DNA from: an uncultured Clostridia bacterium | GTDB taxonomy: Bacteria; Bacillota; Clostridia; Oscillospirales; Oscillospiraceae | Assembly (NCBI GenBank): GCA_947170435.1 | Contig: CAMVTO010000004.1 | Span: 62,001 to 126,000 of the forward strand | DNA length: 64,000 nucleotides | Direction: 5' to 3' | Shown here: one piece after another, positions 39,519-49,712 of the stretch | Layout: each line of letters starts with the position of its first letter | How positions within the stretch are numbered: position 1 is the first letter of the stretch | Translations under genes and position numbers: made by a program | Notes under the pieces: generated by a model | Databases searched by the model: none | The model's input: only the letters and a program-made list of their open reading frames with translations | What the model was told of the DNA's origin: nothing

Positions 39519-41012
39519 TCATTCCATCGTGTTTACAAGCCCTGTGAACAGCGGCAGGCCGTCTACGCCGGTGATGAGGAAGCCGAACGGGCGGTTGAGG
39601 TTCATCTCGACGATGGGCAGCTCCTCCGGCATGGCGGCGGTGGCTTCTGCCATAATGGCGGTGAACGCCGCGGCCTCGCAGCCCTCCTCGTCCACCTTGA
39701 CCCGCGCGGCGTGCTTGACCGCGGACACCACCGCGTCCAGATCGGTCAGTGGGGAGAAGTCGGCGACGCCGTCGGTGAAAATATCCGTTACGCCGAGAGC
39801 TTGCAACTGCGGGATCAGGTCGAGGTCGGAATCCACATCGAACTTCGGCACGCTCCAATGGATCTCGCCGTAGCCCTGCTGAGCGGCAAGCTCAAACGCG
39901 GGCAATTCGTAGCAACCCTCCAAGGTATCGACCGCCGTCATTGGCAGGTTCCAAGCGATCTGATCGAGGCTTACGCCCTCGTCGGGCAGCAGGAACCACA
40001 TCGCTGTACCGTCCCGGAACGGGAGCGACGCGACGGTGAAGCCCTCGCCACGGTAGTAGTTGCCGTTTTTGGTTCGGTGCATGAAGTCGATCTTCTGCTC
40101 TGTACCGCTTGTGGCGGTGAAGGTCTCCTCGCTGGTGTTGAAGGTCTCAAACTGATCCGCCCACGTTCCCTTGAAGTAGAGGGTGGAAATGAGCATCAGC
40201 AGCGTATCGGTGTTGGTTTTCAGCCCGTTGGCGGCGTTCTCCAACAGATGGTTGGTGTTCTCGTTGATCCATGCGTGGATGGCGCCGTCTGTCGCCGTGT
40301 TGCCCATAGGTGCGCGGAAGGTGGAAGCGTAGTAGTCGCTTGCCAGCGTGTCCACGGCGTCCTCATGGTAGTCGAACTGCTCATTGAGCCAGATCGAGTT
40401 TGCCAGCAGCGTTTTGCCCGTTGCGCTGTCGCGGTAGAGATTGCGCCAGAGCGCGTTCGCCGCGCTGCGCACCTGTTCGACGGTTGAAAGCCCCAGCAGG
40501 TTCAGCACCTGCGCGCGGCTCTCGCCATCGGTGGTCTCGGCGAGCATGCACAGCGCGAGGTAGAGGTTTGCGGGGGAGTAGACCACATTGTTCTCTGTCT
40601 CGCCCCCGAGCAGCTGCTGCACGGTGCGGAACGTGTACGCCGTGAGCGGGAGTGTCAGCGCAGCATCCACGCCCTCGCCGCGCAGGGACTGCGCCGCCGC
40701 GTGGTAGGCGTCCTGCTGCGCGCTGAACGCGTCCCAGAGCCTCTGGTATTCCTCGTTGTACTTCTCCTCGCCGAGCTTTTCATAGTCAAGCGCGTTGAGC
40801 TGATCCCAGAATGCGCTCTCGTCCGGTTCCTTGGGCAGCTCCGGCAGTGCGGCAAGCCGCAGCGCCAGTTGCTCAAAGCTCGCCGCAGCGGGCTGCTCCG
40901 TTTGATTTGGCGCGGGCATGACGCCGCCCCCGTCCTCGGTATGCTGTACATTTTGTGCGCAGCCGCCCAGCACGAAGCAAAGGCTCAGCACAAGCGCAAG
41001 TACTCTTTTCAT
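39519..41012 (-). CDS. Serpin family lipoprotein
   Basis: 497 residues. Lipoprotein signal ending VLGGCAQ (Cys18), a 100-residue spacer, then a full serpin fold: NVVYSPANLYLALCMLAETTDGES, LISTLYFKGTWADQF, and the reactive-centre hinge DEEGCEAAAFTAIMAEA with the downstream NRPFGFLI strand. The small-residue hinge argues for an inhibitory serpin that undergoes loop insertion; the P1 residue cannot be fixed by eye. Bound outside the cell, it could guard against host or neighbour serine proteases. The start at 41012 follows AAGGAGGAAACAAGG. Confidence 0.92.
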   Translation of the reverse strand: MKRVLALVLSLCFVLGGCAQNVQHTEDGGGVMPAPNQTEQPAAASFEQLALRLAALPELPKEPDESAFWDQLNALDYEKLGEEKYNEEYQRLWDAFSAQQDAYHAAAQSLRGEGVDAALTLPLTAYTFRTVQQLLGGETENNVVYSPANLYLALCMLAETTDGESRAQVLNLLGLSTVEQVRSAANALWRNLYRDSATGKTLLANSIWLNEQFDYHEDAVDTLASDYYASTFRAPMGNTATDGAIHAWINENTNHLLENAANGLKTNTDTLLMLISTLYFKGTWADQFETFNTSEETFTATSGTEQKIDFMHRTKNGNYYRGEGFTVASLPFRDGTAMWFLLPDEGVSLDQIAWNLPMTAVDTLEGCYELPAFELAAQQGYGEIHWSVPKFDVDSDLDLIPQLQALGVTDIFTDGVADFSPLTDLDAVVSAVKHAARVKVDEEGCEAAAFTAIMAEATAAMPEELPIVEMNLNRPFGFLITGVDGLPLFTGLVNTME

Positions 41013-41030
41013 CCTTGTTTCCTCCTTGGT

Positions 41031-41060
41031 ATGATACCCTATTAGACGGGATGCTTTCAA
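41031..41060 (-). promoter_or_regulatory. Serpin gene promoter
   Basis: On the minus strand TTGAAA (41060-41055), 18 bases, TATCAT (41036-41031). Confidence 0.6.
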
Positions 41061-41075
41061 AAAGGTTCCCGCGCC

Positions 41076-41104
41076 TTGACATTTTGTGTCAAACACCTTA
41101 TTAT
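41076..41104 (+). promoter_or_regulatory. proS promoter
   Basis: TTGACA (41076-41081), 17 bases, TATTAT (41099-41104), 41 bases before the start. No T-box fits in the leader. Confidence 0.85.
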
Positions 41105-41145
41105 TATAGCTCGACAGTCAAAAACCGTAAAGGAGAATATAGATC

Positions 41146-42585
41146 ATGGCAAAGGACAAGAAGGTCGAACAGATCACCAGTATGGAGACCGATTTCGCGC
41201 AGTGGTACACCGACATCTGCCGCAAGGCGGAGCTGGTGGAATACTCCAGCGTCAAGGGCTTCACCATTCTGCGCCCCTACGGCTACGCAATCTGGGAGAA
41301 CATCCAGCGCATCATGGACGGCATGTTCAAAAAGACCGGACACGTCAACGTGGCGATGCCCGTGCTTATCCCGGAGAGCCTGCTGAAGAAGGAGGGCGAG
41401 CTGGTCAACGGCTTCGCGCCGGAGGTGGCGTGGGTCACCATGGGCGGCAGCGAGGAACTGGAGGAGCGCCTGGCGTTCCGCCCCACGTCCGAGACCATGT
41501 TCTGCGACCATTGGCACAGCGTGCTGCAAACCTATCGCCAGCTGCCGATGCTCTATAACCAGTGGTGCTCCGTCATCCGCTGGGAAAAGACCACCCGCCC
41601 GTTCCTGCGCTCCCGCGAGTTCTGGTGGCAGGAGGGTCACACCATCCATGAGACCGCTGCCGAGGCCGAGGCGGAGACCGAACAGCAGCTCAACTGCTAT
41701 GCCGATTTCTGTGAGAACGTCCTCGCTATGCCCGTCGTGAAGGGCCGCAAGACCGACAAGGAGAAGTTCGCCGGCGCCGAGGCGACCTACACCATCGAGT
41801 GCATGATGAAGGATCACAAGGCGCTCCAGTCCGGCACCAGCCACTACTTCGGCGACAAGTTCTCCCGTGCCTATGACGTGACCTTCACCGGCCGCGACAA
41901 TACGCTCCAGTACCCGTTCCAGACCTCCTGGGGCTCTACGACTCGCTTGATCGGCGCGGTCATCATGACCCACGGCGACGACAACGGTCTTGTTCTGCCC
42001 CCGCGCATTGCGCCGACGCAGCTCGTCGCCATCCCCATCGCCGCCCACAAGAATCCCGCCGTGCTGGACGCGGTCAAGGACATTCTCGAAAAGCTGAATG
42101 CTGCGGACGTGCGCACTAAGCTGGACGACAGCGATCAGTCCATGGGCTGGAAGTGCGCGGAGTATGAGATGCGCGGCGTACCCATCCGCCTTGAGCTCGG
42201 CCCCCGCGACTTGGAGAACGGCCAGTGCTGTCTCGTTCGCCGCGACAACGGCGAAAAGACCGTCGTCTCCATCGACGGCATCGTGGACGCGGTGAAGCAG
42301 CTGCTGGACGATATCCACGACAACATGTTTGCCATGGCGAAGAAGAATCTTGAGGACAACACCTTCGACTTTACCTCGTGGGAGGAAGTGCGTGACATGG
42401 CACAGGGCAAGGGCGGCTTCGCCCGTACCAAGTGGTGCGGCAGCCTCGAGTGCGAGCTTGCCATGAAGGAAAAGGCGGGCGTCTCCTCCCGCTGCATGCC
42501 GTTGAAGCAAAGCGGTACCACGGGCAAGTGCCCGGTTTGCGGCAGGGAGAGCACCACCGATATCTACTGGGGCGTAGCCTATTAA
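41146..42585 (+). CDS. proS: Proline--tRNA ligase, short (archaeal/eukaryotic-type) form
   Basis: 479 residues, lacking the insertion editing domain of the about 570-residue bacterial form. Class II motifs: RPTSETMFCDHW, NQWCSVIRWEKTTRPFLRSREFWWQEGHT and the C-terminal MTHGDDNGLVLPPRIAP. The tail carries a Cys pair (CPVCGRES) and ends in WGVAY, typical of this type. It charges tRNA-Pro. Own promoter and terminator. A tRNA-Pro gene lies 20 kb away. Confidence 0.96.
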   Translation: MAKDKKVEQITSMETDFAQWYTDICRKAELVEYSSVKGFTILRPYGYAIWENIQRIMDGMFKKTGHVNVAMPVLIPESLLKKEGELVNGFAPEVAWVTMGGSEELEERLAFRPTSETMFCDHWHSVLQTYRQLPMLYNQWCSVIRWEKTTRPFLRSREFWWQEGHTIHETAAEAEAETEQQLNCYADFCENVLAMPVVKGRKTDKEKFAGAEATYTIECMMKDHKALQSGTSHYFGDKFSRAYDVTFTGRDNTLQYPFQTSWGSTTRLIGAVIMTHGDDNGLVLPPRIAPTQLVAIPIAAHKNPAVLDAVKDILEKLNAADVRTKLDDSDQSMGWKCAEYEMRGVPIRLELGPRDLENGQCCLVRRDNGEKTVVSIDGIVDAVKQLLDDIHDNMFAMAKKNLEDNTFDFTSWEEVRDMAQGKGGFARTKWCGSLECELAMKEKAGVSSRCMPLKQSGTTGKCPVCGRESTTDIYWGVAY

Positions 42586-42587
42586 CT

Positions 42588-42616
42588 TCGAAAAAGAGGC
42601 AAAGCCTCTTTTTCGA
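42588..42616 (+). terminator. proS terminator
   Basis: 13-bp perfect stem (42588-42600 with 42604-42616), AAA loop, ending in a T run. Confidence 0.85.
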
Positions 42617-42672
42617 GAGGGTTTCGCTCCGCTTCCCGCACGCCGAGGGCGCACGGACGCTCCGCGCAAAGT

Positions 42673-42703
42673 GTTTTTCTGACGCGCATGTCGTCAGAAA
42701 AAC
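42673..42703. repeat. 12-bp inverted repeat in the proS-methyltransferase gap
   Basis: GTTTTTCTGACG (42673-42684) pairs with 42692-42703. Two more hairpins follow (42719-42732 and 42738-42762), the last probably the terminator of the methyltransferase gene. The 42617-42762 gap has no gene. Confidence 0.6.
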
Positions 42704-42762
42704 GATCAAGTTCATTTGCGCCTGCGGGCGCAAAAGGGAAGCGACGCTTTGGCGCCGCTTCC

Positions 42763-43458
42763 TTATTTGAAGTACACTTTCTCCCACTCCTCGCCGCCGA
42801 TGATGAGCGGCGGCTCGGTGCGGAGACCCGGCTTGCCGCCGCGCCTGGCTTCGACCAGCACCAGTGTCGGCGCACCATCTGCCCTCTGTACGACAAATCG
42901 GAGGCGCTTCGGTTCCATGCCGTGACCGCGCAGCTCGCACAGAAGATCGACGAGCCGCTCCGGACGGTACACCAGCGCAAACCCGCCGCCCCAGCGCAGG
43001 ATCCGTGCTGCCGCGGCGCAGACGTCTGCAAGCGTGCATTGGGATTCCTCGCGGGCATTCTGCCGCGCCGCGCTGTCGGCGCTTTTGCCGCTGTTGGAGC
43101 GGAAGTACGGCGGATTGGATACACAGTAATCCATCGCTCCCGCGCCGGGCAGTACGGCGGCGTCGCGCAGGTCGCCCGCGTGGAACGCCGTCGTCCAGCC
43201 GTTTTCCACAAATGTGCGCTCCGCGAGCGCGAGCGCGTCGGCGTTCTGCTCTACATTGACAAACCGCAGCGAAGGCTCCCGCGCCAGCAGCAGCGCGCCG
43301 AGCAGCCCCGTGCCGCAGCCGAGGTCGCAGACCGCGTCGCCGCGCTTTGGCCGCGCGAAGTAGCCCAGTGCGAAGGAATCCGTCGTTGGCGGAAAGAGAG
43401 CGGTATCGTAATAAAAATGTGGGCCGTCGGGCCACAGGAAATCTATCTTTTCCATCAT
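42763..43458 (-). CDS. tRNA1(Val) A37 N6-methyltransferase-like protein (TrmN6/YfiC family)
   Basis: 231 residues. Rossmann-type methyltransferase: SAM motif I CDLGCGTGLLGAL at 44-56, acidic motif II VEQN at 69-72 and the amino-methyltransferase motif NPPY at 115-118. This combination marks N6-adenine or glutamine methyltransferases; length and order match the TrmN6/YfiC group, which modifies adenine 37 of tRNA-Val. Family assignment is firm, exact target not. Two adjacent ATGs (43458, 43455) are possible starts and neither has a strong ribosome site. Confidence 0.8.
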   Translation of the reverse strand: MMEKIDFLWPDGPHFYYDTALFPPTTDSFALGYFARPKRGDAVCDLGCGTGLLGALLLAREPSLRFVNVEQNADALALAERTFVENGWTTAFHAGDLRDAAVLPGAGAMDYCVSNPPYFRSNSGKSADSAARQNAREESQCTLADVCAAAARILRWGGGFALVYRPERLVDLLCELRGHGMEPKRLRFVVQRADGAPTLVLVEARRGGKPGLRTEPPLIIGGEEWEKVYFK

Positions 43459-43469
43459 TCAAACAAAGA

Positions 43470-43499
43470 AAAACGCGCCTCATACGAGGCGCGTTTTTA
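43470..43499 (-). terminator. Ferredoxin gene terminator
   Basis: 13-bp perfect stem (43470-43482 with 43487-43499), ATAC loop, T run on both strands, 11 bases past the ferredoxin stop. Confidence 0.85.
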
Positions 43500-43509
43500 C
43501 TGCATGTAC

Positions 43510-43683
43510 TTATTCCTCGGGAGCGATCGCACCGTTGGGGCAGGTGTCCGCGCAAGTGCCGCAGTCGAGGCAGGCACCGGCGTCGATCTGATACTGGGTG
43601 TCACCCTGAGAGATTGCACCGACGGGACATACATCCGCGCAAGCGCCGCAGCTGACGCAAGCAGAGCCGATTTTATAAGCCAT
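43510..43683 (-). CDS. 2[4Fe-4S] ferredoxin
   Basis: 57 residues from the ATG at 43683. Two clusters in tandem: CVSCGACADVC-P and CLDCGTCADTC-P, each CxxCxxCxxxCP, in a pseudo-symmetric clostridial ferredoxin. It is the low-potential one-electron carrier for enzymes such as pyruvate:ferredoxin oxidoreductase or hydrogenase. GGAGGTACAAATCA precedes the start; own promoter and terminator make it monocistronic. Confidence 0.95.
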   Translation of the reverse strand: MAYKIGSACVSCGACADVCPVGAISQGDTQYQIDAGACLDCGTCADTCPNGAIAPEE

Positions 43684-43715
43684 TGATTTGTACCTCCATA
43701 TGGATTGATGGGTTC

Positions 43716-43743
43716 AGTATACCATGCCAACATAAAAATGCAA
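43716..43743 (-). promoter_or_regulatory. Ferredoxin gene promoter
   Basis: On the minus strand TTGCAT (43743-43738), 16 bases, TATACT (43721-43716). Confidence 0.65.
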
Positions 43744-43820
43744 GAGGAAACGGACAAAAAAGTTGAAAAAACCCTTGTACAGTTAGCGCAAGGTAACAGA
43801 AAAATGAACGAATTGTAAAA

Positions 43821-43837
43821 GGTCAAAGAAAGTCAAA
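43821..43837 (+). promoter_or_regulatory. CtsR operator 1
   Basis: GGTCAAAGAAAGTCAAA, a perfect CtsR tandem heptamer (RGTCAAA, 3-base spacer), upstream of the -35 box. Confidence 0.9.
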
Positions 43838-43845
43838 AATCGCTC

Positions 43846-43873
43846 TTGACTTTCTTAAAAGCGGTGCTATCAT
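43846..43873 (+). promoter_or_regulatory. ctsR-mcsA-clpC promoter
   Basis: TTGACT (43846-43851), 16 bases, TATCAT (43868-43873). It lies between the two CtsR operators, and the -35 box itself is part of an inverted GAAAGTCAA half site. Confidence 0.65.
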
Positions 43874-43875
43874 AT

Positions 43876-43892
43876 AGTCAAAGAAAGTCAAA
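43876..43892 (+). promoter_or_regulatory. CtsR operator 2
   Basis: AGTCAAAGAAAGTCAAA, the second CtsR tandem heptamer, over the transcription start. A further half site GGTCAAG lies at 43902-43908. Confidence 0.9.
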
Positions 43893-43927
43893 GACAAAGA
43901 TGGTCAAGAAAGAGAGGGGATCGGAAG

Positions 43928-44377
43928 ATGGGGATCAGTGATTTGATCGCGAGCTTCATCCGGGACTCGCTGGACGACGCCGACGGCGTGCTGGAACTCC
44001 AGCGCAGCGATCTGGCGGAGCGCTTCCACTGCGTGCCGAGCCAGATCAATTATGTGATGTCGACCCGTTTTTCACCGGAGCGGGGCTACATTGTGGAGAG
44101 CCGCCGGGGCGGCGGCGGATACATCCGCATCACGCGGGTGCAGGTGGATCGTCCGACGCTGCTGATGTCGGTCATCAACTCCATCGGCGAGAGCATCGAC
44201 GGTCAGAGCGCAAACGCGATCGTGCATAATCTGGCGGACGCAGAGGCGTTGAGCGGCGAATCGGCGCGGCTGCTGCTCGCGGCGGTCAGCGACGCGGCGC
44301 TGCGGAGCGTGCCGAGCGCGCAGCGCGGCGCGGTGCGCGCCGACCTGATACGTCAGATGCTCATTCACAGCGTGTAA
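43928..44377 (+). CDS. ctsR: CtsR family heat-shock repressor
   Basis: 149 residues. N-terminal winged HTH: LIASFIRDSLDDADGVLELQRSDLAERFHCVPSQINYVMSTRF, then the glycine-rich wing ESRRGGGGYIRI, and a C-terminal dimer/oligomer domain. It represses its own operon through the two operators at 43821 and 43876 and releases DNA on heat. AGAGAGGGGATCGGAAG precedes the ATG. First gene of ctsR-mcsA-clpC. Confidence 0.95.
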   Translation: MGISDLIASFIRDSLDDADGVLELQRSDLAERFHCVPSQINYVMSTRFSPERGYIVESRRGGGGYIRITRVQVDRPTLLMSVINSIGESIDGQSANAIVHNLADAEALSGESARLLLAAVSDAALRSVPSAQRGAVRADLIRQMLIHSV

Positions 44378-44418
44378 CAGTTATTTGGGAATAAAATCCT
44401 CAAAAGGAGGCAAGAATC

Positions 44419-44893
44419 ATGAAATGTGAACATTGTGGCAGGAACGAAGCGACGTTCCACTATCAGCGCACCGTCAACGGACAGACGGAGGAAGCGCACC
44501 TCTGCCCGAAATGTGCGGCGGAACTGGGCTATGACGCGGGCTTTGGCGGTGGCTTCGATGAGATGCTTGACGATACCTTCGGCAGCGTGTTTTCTCTGCT
44601 GCCCAGCATGTTTGGCGGCTTGGGCGGGTTCTTTGACGGACCGCAGCTGACGCCCGCCGCGCGCCGGACGCTCCAGCTGGTACCGGCACCGGACGAACCA
44701 ATTTACGAGACCGAATCCCTGCTGGATGAGGCAGAGGGCACGGCGCTGCGGCAGGAGCGCGAGCGCAACGCCTTGCAGGTGCAATTACAGCAGGCGGTCG
44801 CCTCGGAGAATTACGAGGAGGCGGCGCGGCTGCGGGACGAGCTGAAAAGGCTCGGCGGAAATCAGTACATGAATCCGAAAGGAGTGGACAAAT

Positions 44894-44901
<8 letters not shown>
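44419..44901 (+). CDS. mcsA: McsA-like UVR-domain protein
   Basis: 160 residues. N-terminal zinc-binding part with only two CxxC pairs (Cys3/Cys6 and Cys29/Cys32), where Bacillus-type McsA has four. A Gly/Phe-rich middle (about 40-75) and a C-terminal UVR motif LQQAVASENYEEAARLRDELKRL at about 123-146 follow. McsA normally activates the arginine kinase McsB and binds CtsR; here mcsB is missing, so a direct ClpC-adaptor or redox/metal-sensing role is more likely. Its end overlaps the clpC start by 8 bases. Confidence 0.85.
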
Positions 44902-47341
<2,440 letters not shown>

Positions 47342-47350
47342 AATGTTTTG

Positions 47351-47393
47351 AAAAGCGCAAGCGGTTCCGAACGGAACCGCTTGCGCTTTTTTT
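47351..47393 (+). terminator. clpC terminator
   Basis: 18-bp perfect stem (47351-47368 with 47373-47390), GAAC loop, T run. The T run overlaps the -35 region of the next gene. Confidence 0.9.
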
Positions 47394-47409
47394 GCCGCTT
47401 TGCTATACT
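47381..47409 (+). promoter_or_regulatory. Promoter of the YmdB-like gene
   Basis: TTGCGC (47381-47386), 17 bases, TATACT (47404-47409). Confidence 0.5.
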
Positions 47410-47437
47410 TGTAAAAAATGGGAAGGCAGGGCATTTT

Positions 47438-48214
47438 ATGCAGTATCGGATCCTCGCCATCGGCGATGTGGTGGGCCAGAACGGTGTGCAGTTCCTCAAA
47501 AAGCACCTGCGCGCGACGCAGAAGTTTTACAATATCCAGTTCACCGTCGTCAATGGCGAAAACGCTCAGATGGTGGGCCTTACGCGCGAGGACGCGGAAG
47601 CGATGTTCTCCGCCGGCGCGGACGTGATCACGCTGGGCAACCACACCTTCGGCAGGATGCAGATTGCGCAGTATCTCGACGACTGCCCGTATATCCTGCG
47701 CCCGGCCAACCTCGGCGAGCGCGTGCCGGGGCGGGGCTGCGGATCGTTTGGCTGCGGCCATATTGAGATCCGCGTCATCAACCTCATCGGCCGGGTGGAT
47801 ATGCGCGGACAGTCGGATAACCCGTTCAAGACGGCGGATAAACTGCTGAATACCCCGGACCATCCGTGCTTCACGCTGGTGGACTTCCATGCCGAAGCCA
47901 CCAGCGAAAAGCTGGCTATGGCGCACTATCTCGATGGCCGTGTCAGCGCCCTCTGGGGCACCCACACCCACGTTCCTACCGCGGATGAAGAGGTGTTCCC
48001 CAAGGGCACGGGCTACATCAGCGATCTCGGTATGACCGGCGCGGCGCATGGCGTGCTGGGGATAGAAGCGAAACAGTCGGTGGAGGGCTTTCTCGGCGGC
48101 CTGCCGGGGCGCTACCGCGCGGCAGAAGGGCCTTGCAAAATGCAGGGCGCGATTTTCACCCTGGACGACGCAAGCGGACTCTGCACAGCAGTGGAGCGAA
48201 TCGACATAAGATAG
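47438..48214 (+). CDS. YmdB-like metallophosphoesterase (TIGR00282 family)
   Basis: 258 residues. RILAIGDVVGQNGVQFLKKHL, NGENAQ, TLGNHTF and WGTHTHVPTADEEVFPKGTGYISDLGMTGA are the conserved metal and active-site blocks of YmdB, a dinuclear phosphodiesterase that hydrolyses 2',3'- and 3',5'-cyclic nucleotides in Bacillus. Activity on cyclic nucleotides is notable because a cyclase/CNB cassette lies 4 kb away. The ATG at 47438 follows GGAAGGCAGG; an in-frame ATG at 47348 would run through the terminator. Confidence 0.88.
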   Translation: MQYRILAIGDVVGQNGVQFLKKHLRATQKFYNIQFTVVNGENAQMVGLTREDAEAMFSAGADVITLGNHTFGRMQIAQYLDDCPYILRPANLGERVPGRGCGSFGCGHIEIRVINLIGRVDMRGQSDNPFKTADKLLNTPDHPCFTLVDFHAEATSEKLAMAHYLDGRVSALWGTHTHVPTADEEVFPKGTGYISDLGMTGAAHGVLGIEAKQSVEGFLGGLPGRYRAAEGPCKMQGAIFTLDDASGLCTAVERIDIR

Positions 48215-48215
48215 G

Positions 48216-48309
48216 AATAATGGTGTTATGTATATAACATTATGTCGATAGAATTATGTTAATTTGTTCGGAAAAGATAAACATAAGTAGGAGAGCGATT
48301 TGTTATGTC
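48216..48309. repeat. AT-rich inverted repeats with TTATGTC motifs before the SbcD-like gene
   Basis: ATAAT...GTTAT pairs with ATAACATTAT around a GTAT loop (48216-48242), and TTATGTT (48254-48260) faces AACATAA (48280-48286). TTATGTC/GACATAA occurs at 48203, 48240 and 48303, and twice more inside the following gene. No clear sigma-A promoter is visible. Confidence 0.5.
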
Positions 48310-49396
48310 AATTAAAATCCTACACGCGGCGGATTTTCATTTGGACAGTGCCTTTGCTGGGCTGTCCGGCGAGCAGGCAAAGCTGCGCCGCCGCGAGAGC
48401 CGACAGCTGCTGGAACGGCTTTCAAATTATGTTAACCAAAACGAGGTGCAGATCGTTCTGCTGGCGGGGGATCTGTTCGATGGCACGACAACTTACCGCG
48501 AGACCGTCGAGGCGCTGATCGACGCGCTCTCAAGCATGACTGCCCGGGTGTTTATCGCTCCGGGCAACCACGACTGTTATTCCGCCCGTTCGCCCTACGC
48601 GACGCTGCGGTGGCCGGAGAATGTGCACATTTTCCGATCACGGGAGATCGAACGGGTGGAACTGGCTGAGCTGGGCTGCGCGGTCTACGGCGCAGCATTC
48701 ACCGACGCGGCACAGGAGATGAGCCTGCTGGAAGGCTTCACCGCGCCCGAAGATGGCCTGACGCACCTCATGGCCCTCCACGGCGATATGAACGCTGCCG
48801 AAGCGCATTATAACCCGGTGACGCGGGAGCAGATCGCCGCGTCGAACCTCGATTATCTGGCGCTGGGGCACACGCACCGCTTTGGCGGCATAGAAACGGC
48901 GGGACGCACCGCCTACGCCTACTCGGGCTGCCCGGAGGGGCGCGGTTTTGATGAGCTGGATGACAAGGGTTTTCTGTGCGGCACGGTTGATCGCGAGAAA
49001 GTTGACATAAAGTTTATTCCTTTTGCCAAGCGGCACTACCGCGTCCTGCGCGTGGAGGTGACGGACCAGAAACCGGAGGACGCGCTGCAAGCTGCGATGC
49101 CGGAGACTGCGGCATTGGATCTTTGTCGGGTGATCTTCACCGGTGAGACCGATGAACGAGGTGTTGACATAAAGTCGATCGAAGCGCGATATGCATCCGA
49201 ATTCTTCTACCTGGAGCTTCGGGATGAGACCCGCATCCGGCAGGACATCTGGGCGCACGCGCAGGAGGACTCCTTGCGGGGGCTGTTTCTGCGGGAGCTG
49301 CGCGCGCGGTATGACACGGCGGACGAATCCGGGCGACGGCAGGCGGAGCGCGCGGTGCGCTTTGGCCTCGCGGCACTGGATCGGCGCGATCTGTAA
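48305..49396 (+). CDS. DNA repair exonuclease SbcD/YhaO-like metallophosphoesterase
   Basis: 363 residues. Calcineurin-like motifs in order: HAADFHLD (8-15), LAGDLFD, APGNHDC, ALHGDM and LGHTHRFG. This is the SbcD/Mre11/YhaO pattern, with a C-terminal region of about 140 residues. Such nucleases normally pair with an SbcC/YhaN-type SMC ATPase; none is encoded in this window, and the next gene is a short unrelated protein. Substrate is probably DNA ends (inference). AGGAGAGCGATTTGTT precedes the ATG. Confidence 0.85.
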   Translation: MSIKILHAADFHLDSAFAGLSGEQAKLRRRESRQLLERLSNYVNQNEVQIVLLAGDLFDGTTTYRETVEALIDALSSMTARVFIAPGNHDCYSARSPYATLRWPENVHIFRSREIERVELAELGCAVYGAAFTDAAQEMSLLEGFTAPEDGLTHLMALHGDMNAAEAHYNPVTREQIAASNLDYLALGHTHRFGGIETAGRTAYAYSGCPEGRGFDELDDKGFLCGTVDREKVDIKFIPFAKRHYRVLRVEVTDQKPEDALQAAMPETAALDLCRVIFTGETDERGVDIKSIEARYASEFFYLELRDETRIRQDIWAHAQEDSLRGLFLRELRARYDTADESGRRQAERAVRFGLAALDRRDL

Positions 49397-49409
49397 GGGA
49401 GGATGGCAC

Positions 49410-49658
49410 ATGGCGATCTGGAGCAATGGCGACGTGACGCTTCGCGCGGAGCGTTCCTCGAAAGATGAAGCGGTACACGTCGGGGCGGAGACGCCTTATG
49501 GCAGCGGCTTTGCCTCGCTGCGCACCGGCAGGCGCGAGCTGCTGCGCGCGGTGGGAGGCGTTGTATTTGCGCTGCTGGGTCTGCGCCGAGGTGTAAAACG
49601 GTGGAAACGTCAAATGCGAAGGACAGGGCGCGGCGGAACAAGAAAAACGCACAGATAG
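49410..49658 (+). CDS. Small basic protein of unknown function
   Basis: 82 residues. I recognise no family. An ATG at 49410 follows GGGAGGATGGCAC, 13 bases after the nuclease stop. The sequence has a hydrophobic patch at about 47-57 (VGGVVFALLGL) and a strongly basic tail rich in Arg and Lys. It stops right at a terminator, which supports it as the last gene of the unit. It is not an SbcC fragment. Confidence 0.5.
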   Translation: MAIWSNGDVTLRAERSSKDEAVHVGAETPYGSGFASLRTGRRELLRAVGGVVFALLGLRRGVKRWKRQMRRTGRGGTRKTHR

Positions 49659-49687
49659 AAAGGCGGCACATCCGTGCCGCCTTTTTT
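49659..49687 (+). terminator. Terminator after the SbcD-like operon
   Basis: 11-bp stem (49659-49669 with 49674-49684), ATCC loop, T run. Confidence 0.85.
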
Positions 49688-49712
49688 GCCGGAATTTGTC
49701 ATGTGATGTGGC

